From contig OZ252295.1 in NCBI GenBank assembly GCA_965250195.1, positions 1,674,001-1,738,000 of the forward strand: DNA of 64,000 nucleotides. Reading direction: 5' to 3'. This stretch comes from CAUZIR01 sp965250195 (GTDB lineage: Bacteria; Chloroflexota; Dehalococcoidia; Lucifugimonadales; UBA2962). The position numbers and the translations under genes were made by a program. This document shows, one piece after another, positions 1 through 7,698 of the stretch. The notes under the pieces are model-generated. The model was not told the DNA's origin. It saw only the letters and a program-made list of their open reading frames with translations, and did no database searches. Position 1 is the stretch's first letter. Every line of letters begins with the position of its first letter.

Positions 1-1
1 C

Positions 2-487
2 ACCTGGAAGCACGAATCGGAAAAGTACCTTGATGGCTTCGAGACGATCTACCTCTTCGTCGAACCAGACCAAGGCGGTGAGACTCTATTGAAGTCGCTG
101 GCGGGCTCCTCCATGAAGGACCGGATCTTCGTCATCACCACGGGCAAGTCCGGCTACAAAGACCCATCCGATATGCACGTCGCCGACCAGTATGGTTTTC
201 TCGGACGGTTCCGTGATCTCATGGCTGATGCGGTGCCGCTTGCCGAGGTCGAGGCCGCTGAGAAAGAAGAATCCAGGAGCGCCGCCGCCAGCCTGGCATC
301 GCCGATCTTGCCTGTAACGGACATACTCGGTGCCTTTTGCAAGACGTTGCGTGGCATTGGGGTAGCTGGTGAGGAGACTGTGGCAAAGCTTTTGTACTTG
401 GTCTTCACGAGCCGCCTGCTAGATCAGCCAGTAAGCGCGATCGTGGTTGGGCCATCGTCGTCGGGCAAGAGTTATCTGGTCGAGTAG
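2..487 (+). pseudogene. Toprim/P-loop replication protein, N-terminal part (5' truncated by window, ends at in-frame amber)
   Basis: The frame is open from the window edge. The first residues read like a Toprim fold (YLFVEPDQGGETLLKSL, the acidic-x-acidic plus glycine pattern of primases), followed after a linker by a Walker A motif (GPSSSGKS) near base 460. The frame stops at TAG 485-487 and then continues in the same phase into the next entry, so one Toprim plus RecA/AAA-type protein has been cut just after its P-loop. Primase-helicase fusions of this kind are typical of phages, plasmids and integrative elements, which is inferred here. It could also be a plain nonsense mutation or an assembly error. 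TAG is used as an ordinary stop elsewhere in the window (for example 16319-16321), so recoding is unlikely. Confidence 0.6.
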
Positions 488-1474
488 GTGCTCCGGTTCT
501 TCCCCGAGGAGGGATTTCTTTTCCTAACCGCCATGTCCGACAAGTTCCTCGCGCACTTCAGTGCGCCGCTGAGCCACCGCCATCTCGTGATAGCCGAAGC
601 AGCGGGGGCGAAGTCAGACACCAGCGAGTACTTAGTCAGGTCCTTGCTGTCGGAGGGCCGCGTCAGTTATGGCGTCGTGGAAACAGACGATGACGGCAAG
701 CACCACTCGGTTCTAAAGCAGATGGATGGACCGACAGGCCTGGTTATGACAACCACCGCGTCCAAGATCCACCCGGAAAACGCCACGCGCCTGTTCGAGA
801 TCCCGGTGACGGATACGCCAAACCAGACCCGGGCAATCAACCAGATGACCGGCAGGCGGCACAGCGGCACGGACGTGCACTTGCCTGACCTGGCCCCCTG
901 GGTAGCATTTCAGGATTACCTATCTACCGGTCCGTCACAGGTCGTCATCCCGTTCGCTGAAGGAGTGGCCGAGCTTACGTCTGACACGGCGGTCCGTATG
1001 CGACGGTCGCTGAACCAGGTGCTTCTCCTGACCGGAACCCACGCACTGATTCACCAGCAGCACCGCGGGCGCGATGCAAAGGGTCGCGTTATCGCAACGT
1101 GGGATGACTACGAAGCCGTTCGTGAGCTCGTCCTGGATATCGTCGGCGAGGCTGTGTCCTCTTCGGTTACGGCCGCCATCAGGCAAACCGTTCAGGCGGT
1201 GGCAGCGATACGTGATGAGCTCGGAGGCACCTCCCCGGTGACCAACAAGCAACTTGAGGACAAGCTGGGAATCGGAAGGTCAGCGGTTAGCAGGCGGGTG
1301 AGCAAGACCATCGACCTCGGTTATCTGGTCAACGAAGAACCGGTAAAGGGCAAGCCCATGAAGCTGAAGATTGGGGATCCCATGCCGGAAGACCAGGCGG
1401 CCCTGCCTACGGTTGAGGAGCTGACGGCCTGGCCGGATAAAGCCGAAGGTGAACATCCAAGGAGGGCGGCATGA
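488..1474 (+). CDS. P-loop ATPase/helicase-like C-terminal part of a mobile-element replication protein
   Basis: This is the same frame as the preceding Toprim/Walker A fragment, directly after TAG 485-487. A GTG at 488 could allow re-initiation, but a product starting there would lack its P-loop, so this is best read as the downstream half of a broken gene. The segment FLFLTAMSDKFLAHF followed by HRHLVIAEAAG resembles the strand carrying Walker B in primase-associated ATPases. Residues about 255-290 (NKQLEDKLGIGRSAVSRRV) form a winged-helix or HTH-like segment. The stop overlaps the ATG of the next gene (ATGA), implying coupled translation. The family name is not certain. Confidence 0.6.
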   Translation: MLRFFPEEGFLFLTAMSDKFLAHFSAPLSHRHLVIAEAAGAKSDTSEYLVRSLLSEGRVSYGVVETDDDGKHHSVLKQMDGPTGLVMTTTASKIHPENATRLFEIPVTDTPNQTRAINQMTGRRHSGTDVHLPDLAPWVAFQDYLSTGPSQVVIPFAEGVAELTSDTAVRMRRSLNQVLLLTGTHALIHQQHRGRDAKGRVIATWDDYEAVRELVLDIVGEAVSSSVTAAIRQTVQAVAAIRDELGGTSPVTNKQLEDKLGIGRSAVSRRVSKTIDLGYLVNEEPVKGKPMKLKIGDPMPEDQAALPTVEELTAWPDKAEGEHPRRAA

Positions 1475-1662
1475 TGACCGCCGGGCAAAAGCCGCGCACT
1501 GGCAGGCCCCCGCTCACTGATGACCCCGAGTTCCTGTCGCGCCTCTACGGGGTTCTGCCCGGCCTTGCAGCTGGGGATATCACCAAAGCTGACGCTGCCA
1601 AGCGAGTGGGTTGCTCGCGACGGTCACTGCGGAGGTACCGAGCTCAGGCCACTACAGATTGA
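1471..1662 (+). CDS. Small helix-turn-helix protein
   Basis: A 63-aa basic protein whose ATG overlaps the stop codon of the preceding ATPase gene (ATGA at 1471-1474), so the two are probably co-translated. It contains a GRPPL motif and then a resolvase/Hin-like HTH: ITKADAAKRVGCSRRSLRRYRA at about residues 36-58. Such small proteins next to primase/helicase genes are common regulators or excisionase-like factors on mobile elements. No specific family can be named from the sequence. Confidence 0.6.
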   Translation: MMTAGQKPRTGRPPLTDDPEFLSRLYGVLPGLAAGDITKADAAKRVGCSRRSLRRYRAQATTD

Positions 1663-1664
1663 AT

Positions 1665-2450
1665 TCACGCATTTTGAATTTCATCCCAATACTCTGCAAG
1701 GACCGGCGGAGACGCGAGACCCATCCCGAAGAACTTCAAGATCGTTTCATCTGTGAATTGGTCTCCGCCGGGAGGCCATTCGACTTGCGAGGCTACAGGT
1801 GGCGCAATCTTGGCGAGTCCCCTTCCTGGATAGCTAAGGACGGTACCCCAGTCTCGGACGATGCAGATCTTGAATATGAGGTATCCGATGACGCATGAAA
1901 AAAGAGCGCCGTGAGGAACACCGGTGGCGCCGGGTGGATGGTAAGGGCCAACTTCAAAGTACGCTGGCAATCCCCCTTTATACATGCCTACCCAGACAAA
2001 ACAGGATGGCGATACAACACGGTTGTCACCGAACCATCTAAACAGTTGGTGGGTTTCATCTGGCCACGGCTGCGAACCGGAAGACCGCGCTATGAGGAAC
2101 CGTAAGACCATCCATGTCGCGACGGCACCTTGAGCCGGTTCATCAAGTACGACAGGCGAAGATGCTGTGATCATCGGCTCTAAGTACGGCTTCGCTTGGT
2201 TTTCGATCTCGCTCATCCACGTATTGTTGCAGGTCTTGCAGACGGTCCGGGCAGTGAATGCCAAAGGAGTGGTAGATTCCCAACGCCTTTCGGTGCCGTC
2301 GACCATCCTCACGCGCTTTCGGCTATCAAGCGGGTAACCTCTCGGGTCTTTGAGGACGGTGTTAGCTACCCACTGAGGGAAGAGATGCTCGTTGGTGAGT
2401 GGAGTTCCACCACAAAAGACGCAAACGCGTTTGATCTTGGGATCGGACAT
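1665..2450 (-). CDS. HNH/zinc-finger-like protein of unknown function
   Basis: A 261-aa protein convergent with the small HTH gene (2 bp between stops). The N-terminus carries CVFCGG followed by NEHLFPQW, the CxxC...EH pattern of degenerate HNH nuclease folds, and a second pair CKTCNNTW near residue 70, so a structural zinc site is likely. The rest is rich in Trp and aromatic residues with no recognised domain. Similar CxxC/EH proteins are usually orphan hypotheticals near mobile DNA. The downstream gene at 62856 has an analogous CxxC...DHVFP...CxxC arrangement, but the two are not obviously homologous over their length. Nuclease activity is not established. Confidence 0.6.
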   Translation of the reverse strand: MSDPKIKRVCVFCGGTPLTNEHLFPQWVANTVLKDPRGYPLDSRKRVRMVDGTERRWESTTPLAFTARTVCKTCNNTWMSEIENQAKPYLEPMITASSPVVLDEPAQGAVATWMVLRFLIARSSGSQPWPDETHQLFRWFGDNRVVSPSCFVWVGMYKGGLPAYFEVGPYHPPGATGVPHGALFSCVIGYLIFKICIVRDWGTVLSYPGRGLAKIAPPVASQVEWPPGGDQFTDETILKFFGMGLASPPVLAEYWDEIQNA

Positions 2451-2746
2451 AAAACGTGCCTAGCCAACAGCGATGAGAGGAGCCAGTCCACACCCGGCGA
2501 ATAGGGAAGTGCGGTCATGTTACAACCTCAACCGGCCCCCTACGCACGCACGCGATCGCGCACACGGGCGCGCCTTGGACCCCCTATCGCTCTCTGTAGC
2601 AATCCTGGGCAACCTATGTATTTGACGGGGGTGTTTGACGGGGCTTTACTGGGGTAATCCTGTGGGAGAGGTGTGGTGGAGACGGGGGAGGGTCGAACTA
2701 CACCTGCAACACGGATATCGCCGGATGACTTGACGTCGGTGACCGA
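2451..2746. other. Intergenic region without gene
   Basis: No convincing ORF is visible. It separates the mobile-element-like genes on the left from the molybdoenzyme operon and contains the degenerate repeat at 2635-2700. Around 2545-2575 there is an alternating CG/CA-rich stretch (cacgcacgcgatcgcgcaca). Confidence 0.5.
2635..2700 (-). repeat. 66-bp repeat copy 1, tRNA-3'-end-like
   Basis: Ungapped alignment by eye with 9610-9675 gives 54 of 66 identical positions in the same orientation. Read on the minus strand it contains TTCGACCCTCCCCCGTCTCC followed by ACCA, reminiscent of a T-loop plus acceptor and CCA end of a tRNA, although the 5' half of the T stem does not pair. It may be a remnant attachment site. 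Confidence 0.45.
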
Positions 2747-3259
2747 TTAACAGTGACCACTGACAACGACGGACAGACCAAGTCGTTCCAGGACCCGGTC
2801 CGCTAACGCGGCCAGTTCAGATTCACTTGGTCCGGATTGAAGACGAGTGTGTCCCGGCTGTTGCTCGACGACTGCAATGATGTTATCGACGTGTTCGAAG
2901 TGCCTGTCTCCTCCTCGCACCAGGACCTTTGGCGCTGGCCCTCGGGTGTAGCCCTCTGCCACGACGAGGTCCGCTCGACCATCCAATTCATCGACAAGGG
3001 TCTCCAATGATAGGTCTTGGTCATTCAAGACAACTTGGGTCGTCATCCCAGGTGAGCTGGCTATCGACGTTACGGCGCCTGCGTTGAGCAGGCGGTTCGA
3101 ATCGGATCCGCGGCGGTCCAAATCGTGACCATGTGGACAGTGCTTGATCGCGGCCACCGCGAAGCCTCTGGACGTCAGCTCGTGGATTAGGCCCACGGCG
3201 ACCGTGGTCTTGCCTGAGTTTGAACTGCCGACTACGGATATCACGGGAATGGGCAACAT
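2747..3259 (-). CDS. mobB: Molybdopterin-guanine dinucleotide biosynthesis protein B (MobB)
   Basis: A 170-aa P-loop GTPase with VVGSSNSGKTT at residues 9-19 and the MobB-typical IKHCPHGHDLDRRGSDS segment. MobB assists insertion of guanine nucleotide to form the bis-MGD cofactor of DMSO-reductase-family enzymes. Its ATG overlaps the TAA of the upstream molybdoenzyme gene (TAATG at 3257-3261), so the two are translationally coupled and form the last genes of a Rieske-molybdoenzyme-mobB operon. The length is normal for a single-domain MobB. Dedicated MobB in the operon supports a bis-MGD enzyme that matures before Tat export. Confidence 0.9.
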   Translation of the reverse strand: MLPIPVISVVGSSNSGKTTVAVGLIHELTSRGFAVAAIKHCPHGHDLDRRGSDSNRLLNAGAVTSIASSPGMTTQVVLNDQDLSLETLVDELDGRADLVVAEGYTRGPAPKVLVRGGDRHFEHVDNIIAVVEQQPGHTRLQSGPSESELAALADRVLERLGLSVVVSGHC

Positions 3260-6006
3260 TAGGCGATGTTCCTCGGGGCGAAGCTGACCGTATGTTTGAA
3301 CTCCGACTCGCCGATTCTCGTTACCGTGCCCTTGCCTAACTTGTACGAATAACGGTTGTTGATCGGGTCGGTGACGCCAGGTGCGATGCTATTTGCCGCC
3401 ATGTCCAACCGACCCTGATTGAACAGGAAGTACGAGCACGTCACGCCGGGTGGAACCGCATCCGTGACGTAGGCCACGGCCTCGAACTTCCCTGAGTAGG
3501 TGCCGCCCGTTTGCGTAAGAACGGCGTCGTTGGCTACCGAGACGCGATCACCGCTTTCGATGCCTCTGCTGTCGGCATCCTGCGGGTTGACCTCGAGAAT
3601 GTTGAATGGGAATCTATCCCACCTGTACGGGATTCGCTTGTCGTCGAACTGAGACTGCCAGTGCTCGTTCACTCGCATGTTCGTCACCCAGAGCTCGTCG
3701 CCGGTGGGGGCGAACAATTCCTGCCTGGGCAGGACGTCGTCCCAGTCGCCTCTGGTGAATACGGCCTTGCCGCTTGAAGTGCCGAAGCCATCTTGGTGTA
3801 AGTGGGTAGTAGGCTGTAGTTCGCCGCCCTCCAGCACGATGGGGCATTGGATCCCGGTGGTGCCCAGCTCACCAAGTAATTCATGGCCCGTCCTGCCCTG
3901 GGTTCGGGCGAGGGTCACCAGGGCCGCGTAGTCGTGCACGGTTCCGACCGACCTCTCGGACGCCTCCTCAAACACGTCGTTGGAGTCCTGCCAGTCGAAG
4001 CCGTCGAAGCCCATTCGCTTCCCGACCCGGGCCACAATCCACCAGTCCGGTTTCGCCTGGCCCGGGGGATCCATAATCTTGGAGTAGAGCCTGAGGCGCC
4101 TTTCACCCTGCATGCGAGTGAAGTTCTCCTCGCCCCAACTTGCCGCCGGCAGCACGATATCGGCGAAGCCGGTAAGGACGTTTGCGTAAATCTCCTGGTG
4201 GGCGATGACCATGCCGCCCTCATCGACCCGTCTCTTGAGCACGGCCAGCACGCCGTCCACATCGACCCCCGTACCGGTGCCGACGTCGGCCGCCGTGACC
4301 TGTGAATCCGGCCGTCCGGTCATCTCCCCAACCAGACGGGCCAGGTGTTGGGAGGCGCACATCGCGCTGAGCCAGGTCGTGCCGATGACGTACATGAAGC
4401 GCACGTTGCCCTCGGCCACCCAGCGGTCTACGTTGAGTTCGATTTTGTTGCCCTTGTACTCGTCGCGGGACTTGTCCTTGGGGTAACCGGCCGCCTTTAT
4501 CATCCCGCGCTGGTGACCGCCGGCTCGCGACTGCATCTGGCCCGGCCTGCCGCCCGCGCCGACCAGCAACCCGAGAGCGGCGAATGAGGCGGTGTTCGGG
4601 TAGTTGTGAGACCAGTAGTTGCCCTTTTCGAGCATCATTGAAGTCTTTGGTCGCGCGCCGCCCAAAGGTGCGGCCATCATTTCGGCAGCGGCCCTGATCT
4701 TCTCTACGGGCACTCCCGTTACGGAAGCCGCATTTTCCGGGGTATGCCGGTCGTCCCCGAGGATGAAGTCTCGGTAGCCGGAGAACGTCAGGCCGAACTC
4801 CTTGCGCCGCCAGCCGCTCTCGTCTTCCAGTTCAGCGTCGTTGACGGTCCTGGCTCGGATAAAGGCTTCGTCCTCCCAGCCGTTTTCCAAAATGACTCGC
4901 GCAATCGAATTGTGCAGCAGCGTGTCGGTGCCCGGCACCACCTGCAGATACAGACCGCCGTTCTTTTCGGCGTATGCGGCGGTGAAGTCCTTTCGCGGGT
5001 TGACTACGATTAACTTGGCTCCGCCGGGGACGACCCACTCCTGAAACAGGATGGACTTCGTTTCATAGAGCGTGGCACCCGACACGAGAATGACTTCGGC
5101 CTCTTCCCAGTCCTCGTAGGAGGCGCTGAAGGCGTTGATACCGGCGTCGCTCAGGCCCGGCGTGTCGGAGCCCGCCGTCGGCTTGTCGTGATCCACCCAC
5201 GCCGGCGTCTGGACCTTTGCTAGCGCCAGCTTTGTGAGCGCGTAGGTGTTCTCGTAGTACTGGTAGGAGAATTGCTTCATTCCCCAGGCCGACTCCCCGT
5301 GGGTTTCAAACACGTATTTGGAGATGCCCGCGCCGATGTCGAGGGCGTCGTCCCAGCTGACCGCTACCAACTCGCCATCGACCCTGATCATGGGATCGGT
5401 AAGCCGGTCCCGGGTCTGCGCGTCCTTGCGGAATAACTTTTGAGCGAGAGTTCCTCCCCGCACACTGTGGTCTCCGCCCTTGTTTACCACCTGGGTGTCG
5501 CCGTCCGGGATCACCAGGACGTACTGCTGCCGCCCGTCGATCTCGACCACCGTCTGCATATTGGGGGAGATCCACTTACCAGACAGGATCGGAGCCGGGT
5601 AATCGACGCCCAGTGCGTTCTCCGAGGCAGTCGGGCCGCCTGAGCTTCCGACCGGCCAGGTGTACGCCTTGTACCCGCAGCCGACGATGCAGTAGTCGCA
5701 TGCCGTGGTGACAACCTTTGCATTCGGAGGCGGTAGGACGATGCCGCCAACCATGTCGTCGCCCGCACCGACCGCGACCGGTGTGGCCGTGGGCCTCGGG
5801 ACGACAGTCGCTGTAGGTGGGACGGCGGTTGCCGTGGCCAGCGGTGCCAATGCCTTGCCACAGGCGGCCAGGACGGCCACAGCGCCCCCCGCGGCCAACA
5901 GGCTGAGGAACTTTCGGCGAGGCAGCCCGCTCTGCTTCGCTCTGAGCCAGAGCTCCTCGCGCTCCTCAGCCGCAATGTTCTCCGGTTCTTCGGTGCGGTC
6001 TACCAT
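3259..6006 (-). CDS. AioA/IdrA-family molybdopterin oxidoreductase, large subunit (arsenite oxidase-like)
   Basis: A 915-aa bis-MGD oxidoreductase of the arsenite oxidase/iodate reductase branch of the DMSO reductase family. Cluster residues are C103, C106 and C110, followed exactly 70 residues later by S181. This CX2CX3CX70S signature is that of the 3Fe-4S AioA type. The N-terminus has a Tat motif (PRRKFL, residues 29-34) and a lipobox-like LAAC at Cys49, so it is probably a Tat-exported lipoprotein. Classical AioA lacks its own signal. R494 and H498 (SRAGGHQRG) match two known arsenite-site residues. The segment before SYED (about residues 275-297) lacks the His and Glu that complete that site in Alcaligenes AioA, so the substrate may differ. 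It follows the Rieske gene by 61 bp and overlaps mobB. An AAAGGA ribosome site precedes ATG 6006. Confidence 0.85.
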   Translation of the reverse strand: MVDRTEEPENIAAEEREELWLRAKQSGLPRRKFLSLLAAGGAVAVLAACGKALAPLATATAVPPTATVVPRPTATPVAVGAGDDMVGGIVLPPPNAKVVTTACDYCIVGCGYKAYTWPVGSSGGPTASENALGVDYPAPILSGKWISPNMQTVVEIDGRQQYVLVIPDGDTQVVNKGGDHSVRGGTLAQKLFRKDAQTRDRLTDPMIRVDGELVAVSWDDALDIGAGISKYVFETHGESAWGMKQFSYQYYENTYALTKLALAKVQTPAWVDHDKPTAGSDTPGLSDAGINAFSASYEDWEEAEVILVSGATLYETKSILFQEWVVPGGAKLIVVNPRKDFTAAYAEKNGGLYLQVVPGTDTLLHNSIARVILENGWEDEAFIRARTVNDAELEDESGWRRKEFGLTFSGYRDFILGDDRHTPENAASVTGVPVEKIRAAAEMMAAPLGGARPKTSMMLEKGNYWSHNYPNTASFAALGLLVGAGGRPGQMQSRAGGHQRGMIKAAGYPKDKSRDEYKGNKIELNVDRWVAEGNVRFMYVIGTTWLSAMCASQHLARLVGEMTGRPDSQVTAADVGTGTGVDVDGVLAVLKRRVDEGGMVIAHQEIYANVLTGFADIVLPAASWGEENFTRMQGERRLRLYSKIMDPPGQAKPDWWIVARVGKRMGFDGFDWQDSNDVFEEASERSVGTVHDYAALVTLARTQGRTGHELLGELGTTGIQCPIVLEGGELQPTTHLHQDGFGTSSGKAVFTRGDWDDVLPRQELFAPTGDELWVTNMRVNEHWQSQFDDKRIPYRWDRFPFNILEVNPQDADSRGIESGDRVSVANDAVLTQTGGTYSGKFEAVAYVTDAVPPGVTCSYFLFNQGRLDMAANSIAPGVTDPINNRYSYKLGKGTVTRIGESEFKHTVSFAPRNIA

Positions 6007-6067
6007 TCGTGTTCCTTTACGCCAACTGGTTTGTGGTGAAGACGGCGGTGGGCCGTGGCGACCGTAA

Positions 6068-6625
6068 CTACGCCACAGGGGTGCCCCCCTCGAGATTGGC
6101 GTGGTAGCCGTAAACCAATCCGCTGACCCCGACCGCCTCGACGTCGTCGCCGGATACCTCCAAGACGATCTGGGGCAGGCTCTGGGTCGCCTGCCCGAGT
6201 ATTAAGATTCCGTCTTTGGTCAGGTCGAACCGGCTGAAATGACATGGGCAGGGCCCCTGCATCTTGTGTTGGTGGTTATACAGGCCGTTCAACGGACAGC
6301 CCATGTGGGAGCATAGGTAATTGAAGGCGACGATGTCGCCATCTGGACCCACCCCTTGATTCGCGGGCGTGCCCAGCTTCACGGCAAAGTTGTTGTGCTC
6401 CTGGAGCGGGTAGGCGAAGTCTAGTGGCCGCCCCTCGACAAATTCGCTCAACGAGGCGATACGAAGTCTGGGAAAGCTTTTGGTTACGCCAGCCACGCCC
6501 GGCGCGACCGCCTCTATGATCTGGGAGCCTCCAGAGAACGCCCAAATCCCGAACGCTACTCCGCCGGCTGCACCCGCCGACCTCTTGAGGAATTGTCTTC
6601 TGCTGAGATCCTGTTTGGAGGCCAA
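6068..6625 (-). CDS. AioB-like Rieske [2Fe-2S] small subunit with Tat signal
   Basis: Rieske subunit of the molybdoenzyme. The twin-arginine motif SRRQFLK lies just after the start and directs the folded pair out of the cytoplasm. The cluster motifs are CSHMGC and CPCHF, giving two Cys and two His ligands plus the extra Cys pair expected to form the stabilising disulfide. The following GQATQSLPQIVLEV stretch matches AioB. I prefer the TTG at 6625 over the GTG at 6667. TTG 6625 has AGGAAAG 9 nt upstream and gives a normal Tat n-region. The promoter inferred at 6686-6713 would leave only about 12 nt before GTG 6667. It is the first gene of the operon with the large subunit and mobB. Confidence 0.85.
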   Translation of the reverse strand: MASKQDLSRRQFLKRSAGAAGGVAFGIWAFSGGSQIIEAVAPGVAGVTKSFPRLRIASLSEFVEGRPLDFAYPLQEHNNFAVKLGTPANQGVGPDGDIVAFNYLCSHMGCPLNGLYNHQHKMQGPCPCHFSRFDLTKDGILILGQATQSLPQIVLEVSGDDVEAVGVSGLVYGYHANLEGGTPVA

Positions 6626-6685
6626 GCTCAAACTCTTTCCTAACCCGATCAATGGGGCTGGCTGCACGTCGACCCGTTGTTACAA

Positions 6686-6713
6686 ATTATATTGACCCGC
6701 TTCACAATGTCTA
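6686..6713 (-). promoter_or_regulatory. Candidate promoter of the Rieske/molybdoenzyme operon
   Basis: Read on the minus strand: -35 TAGACA (6713-6708), 16-bp spacer, -10 TATAAT (6691-6686). The predicted start near 6679 gives a leader of about 54 nt to TTG 6625. Confidence 0.5.
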
Positions 6714-6736
6714 CGTTGTGACGTGACCTCCCAAAC

Positions 6737-6888
6737 GGAGTCCTTTTGGAGGGGCCGAAAACTAGGTCCAGGTAGGTTCAGCCCCAGACTCACCCTTTTG
6801 GAGCCCATTTTTAGCTCAGTTTCCCGCGTGCACCTACACAGCCCCTGACAGCGGCCGCCCCGGGTCAACCGGCTTCACTGCTGAGTCC
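6737..6888 (+). repeat. Dispersed ~150-bp repeat, copy R1
   Basis: It shares an almost colinear sequence with 16338-16488: both begin GGAGTCCTTTTGGAGGGGCC, both carry CTCAGTTTCCCGCG in the middle, and both end with a GCCGCCC..TCAACCGGC core and CTGAGTC. It lies in the 535-bp gap between the divergent operons and has no ORF. A partial copy is at 9434-9485. Confidence 0.7.
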
Positions 6889-7027
6889 ATGCGTTCTGAC
6901 CCCGTTCTGGAAGTTACAAGGTTACATAATCGTGTCAAATACAACTCCAGCCCTCCCTCCAGTCAATAGACTAGTGAAAGAGTTCACTTTCACTATTAAT
7001 TTGGACGAGAAGGTGATGTTGTTCACA

Positions 7028-7059
7028 TTGTTGACAACAACTCCAGCATGAGCTACGTT
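7028..7059 (+). promoter_or_regulatory. Candidate promoter with overlapping palindromic operator for the stress module
   Basis: TTGACA at 7031-7036, 17-bp spacer, TACGTT at 7054-7059. The -35 is embedded in the perfect palindrome TTGTTGACAACAA (7028-7040), a likely regulator site. Transcription would start near 7066 and run through the hairpin at 7150-7192. Confidence 0.45.
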
Positions 7060-7149
7060 CGCGGTCCAAATTCTACAAACTCCAGGTAGCAGCAAGAACA
7101 CCGACAGACCAGACCAAACAACTTAACTAGGAGACGCTGAGCGCTTATT

Positions 7150-7196
7150 GGGCCGCACGACACAGCCCGGACACCCGGGATTCGTGCGGCCCTTTT
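7150..7196 (+). terminator. Rho-independent terminator or attenuator in the leader of the stress module
   Basis: An 11-bp perfect stem (GGGCCGCACGA 7150-7160 with TCGTGCGGCCC 7182-7192), with an inner CCCGG/CCGGG pairing in its loop, is followed directly by TTTT. No plus-strand gene precedes it, so it would end either an RNA of about 130 nt from the promoter at 7031-7059 or an attenuated leader of the downstream usp gene. Confidence 0.6.
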
Positions 7197-7210
7197 AATG
7201 AGTGTCGAAA

Positions 7211-7678
7211 ATGTACAAGAAAGTAGTCGTTCCGATAGACGGGACATTGGCCGCAGAGCAGGTCATCACCGAGCTACGCGATGACCTTGGTTTCGACGCG
7301 GAAGTCCACTTTCTCCAGGTCGTCCGGCCGTCAGATACGGGAACGCTGGATTTAGACGATCGGCTCGATTACGACTCGATGAAATCCGCACAGCAGTACG
7401 GTCGTGCCCTGTTGCGACGCCACGCCGGTCGTCATCCCGTGCTCATTAACGCTGTGAAGGCGAATCGTCACATAGCTGACGCGATAGTCCGTTACGCGAT
7501 AACGGAAGCTGCCGACCTCATCGCCATGTACTCCAAAGGAGCAACGAAGGGAAACAAGGAAAGGCCCGTTACCAAGCGGCGATTTATAGGGCTCGACGTC
7601 AAGGGAAAGGCGCCCATGGACGTTGTGCTATATCGGGAAGCCGATCTCATGCGAAGGGAAGAAGTTTGGCTATTCTAA
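7211..7678 (+). CDS. Universal stress protein, degenerate C-terminus
   Basis: UspA-fold protein. MYKKVVVPIDGT at the start is the canonical first strand and nucleotide-binding Asp, and it parallels the MYKRVVVPLDGS start of the second usp at 8273. That is why ATG 7211 is preferred over the GTG at 7202. ADLIAMYSKG marks the penultimate strand. The glycine-rich GxxGx9GS phosphate loop is missing, being replaced by a KGNKERPVTKRR stretch, so ATP binding is doubtful. It sits 15 bp downstream of the leader terminator and heads a run with a cNMP-binding protein, a second Usp and HU. It is possibly a non-ATP-binding regulatory Usp. Confidence 0.7.
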   Translation: MYKKVVVPIDGTLAAEQVITELRDDLGFDAEVHFLQVVRPSDTGTLDLDDRLDYDSMKSAQQYGRALLRRHAGRHPVLINAVKANRHIADAIVRYAITEAADLIAMYSKGATKGNKERPVTKRRFIGLDVKGKAPMDVVLYREADLMRREEVWLF

Positions 7679-7698
7679 AAATCTGGAGGCGCCGGGAC

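Noticed and set aside
2670..2705. Intact tRNA or tmRNA on the minus strand
   Set aside because: Only a T-loop/acceptor-like end is present. The T stem does not pair and no anticodon or D arm lies upstream.
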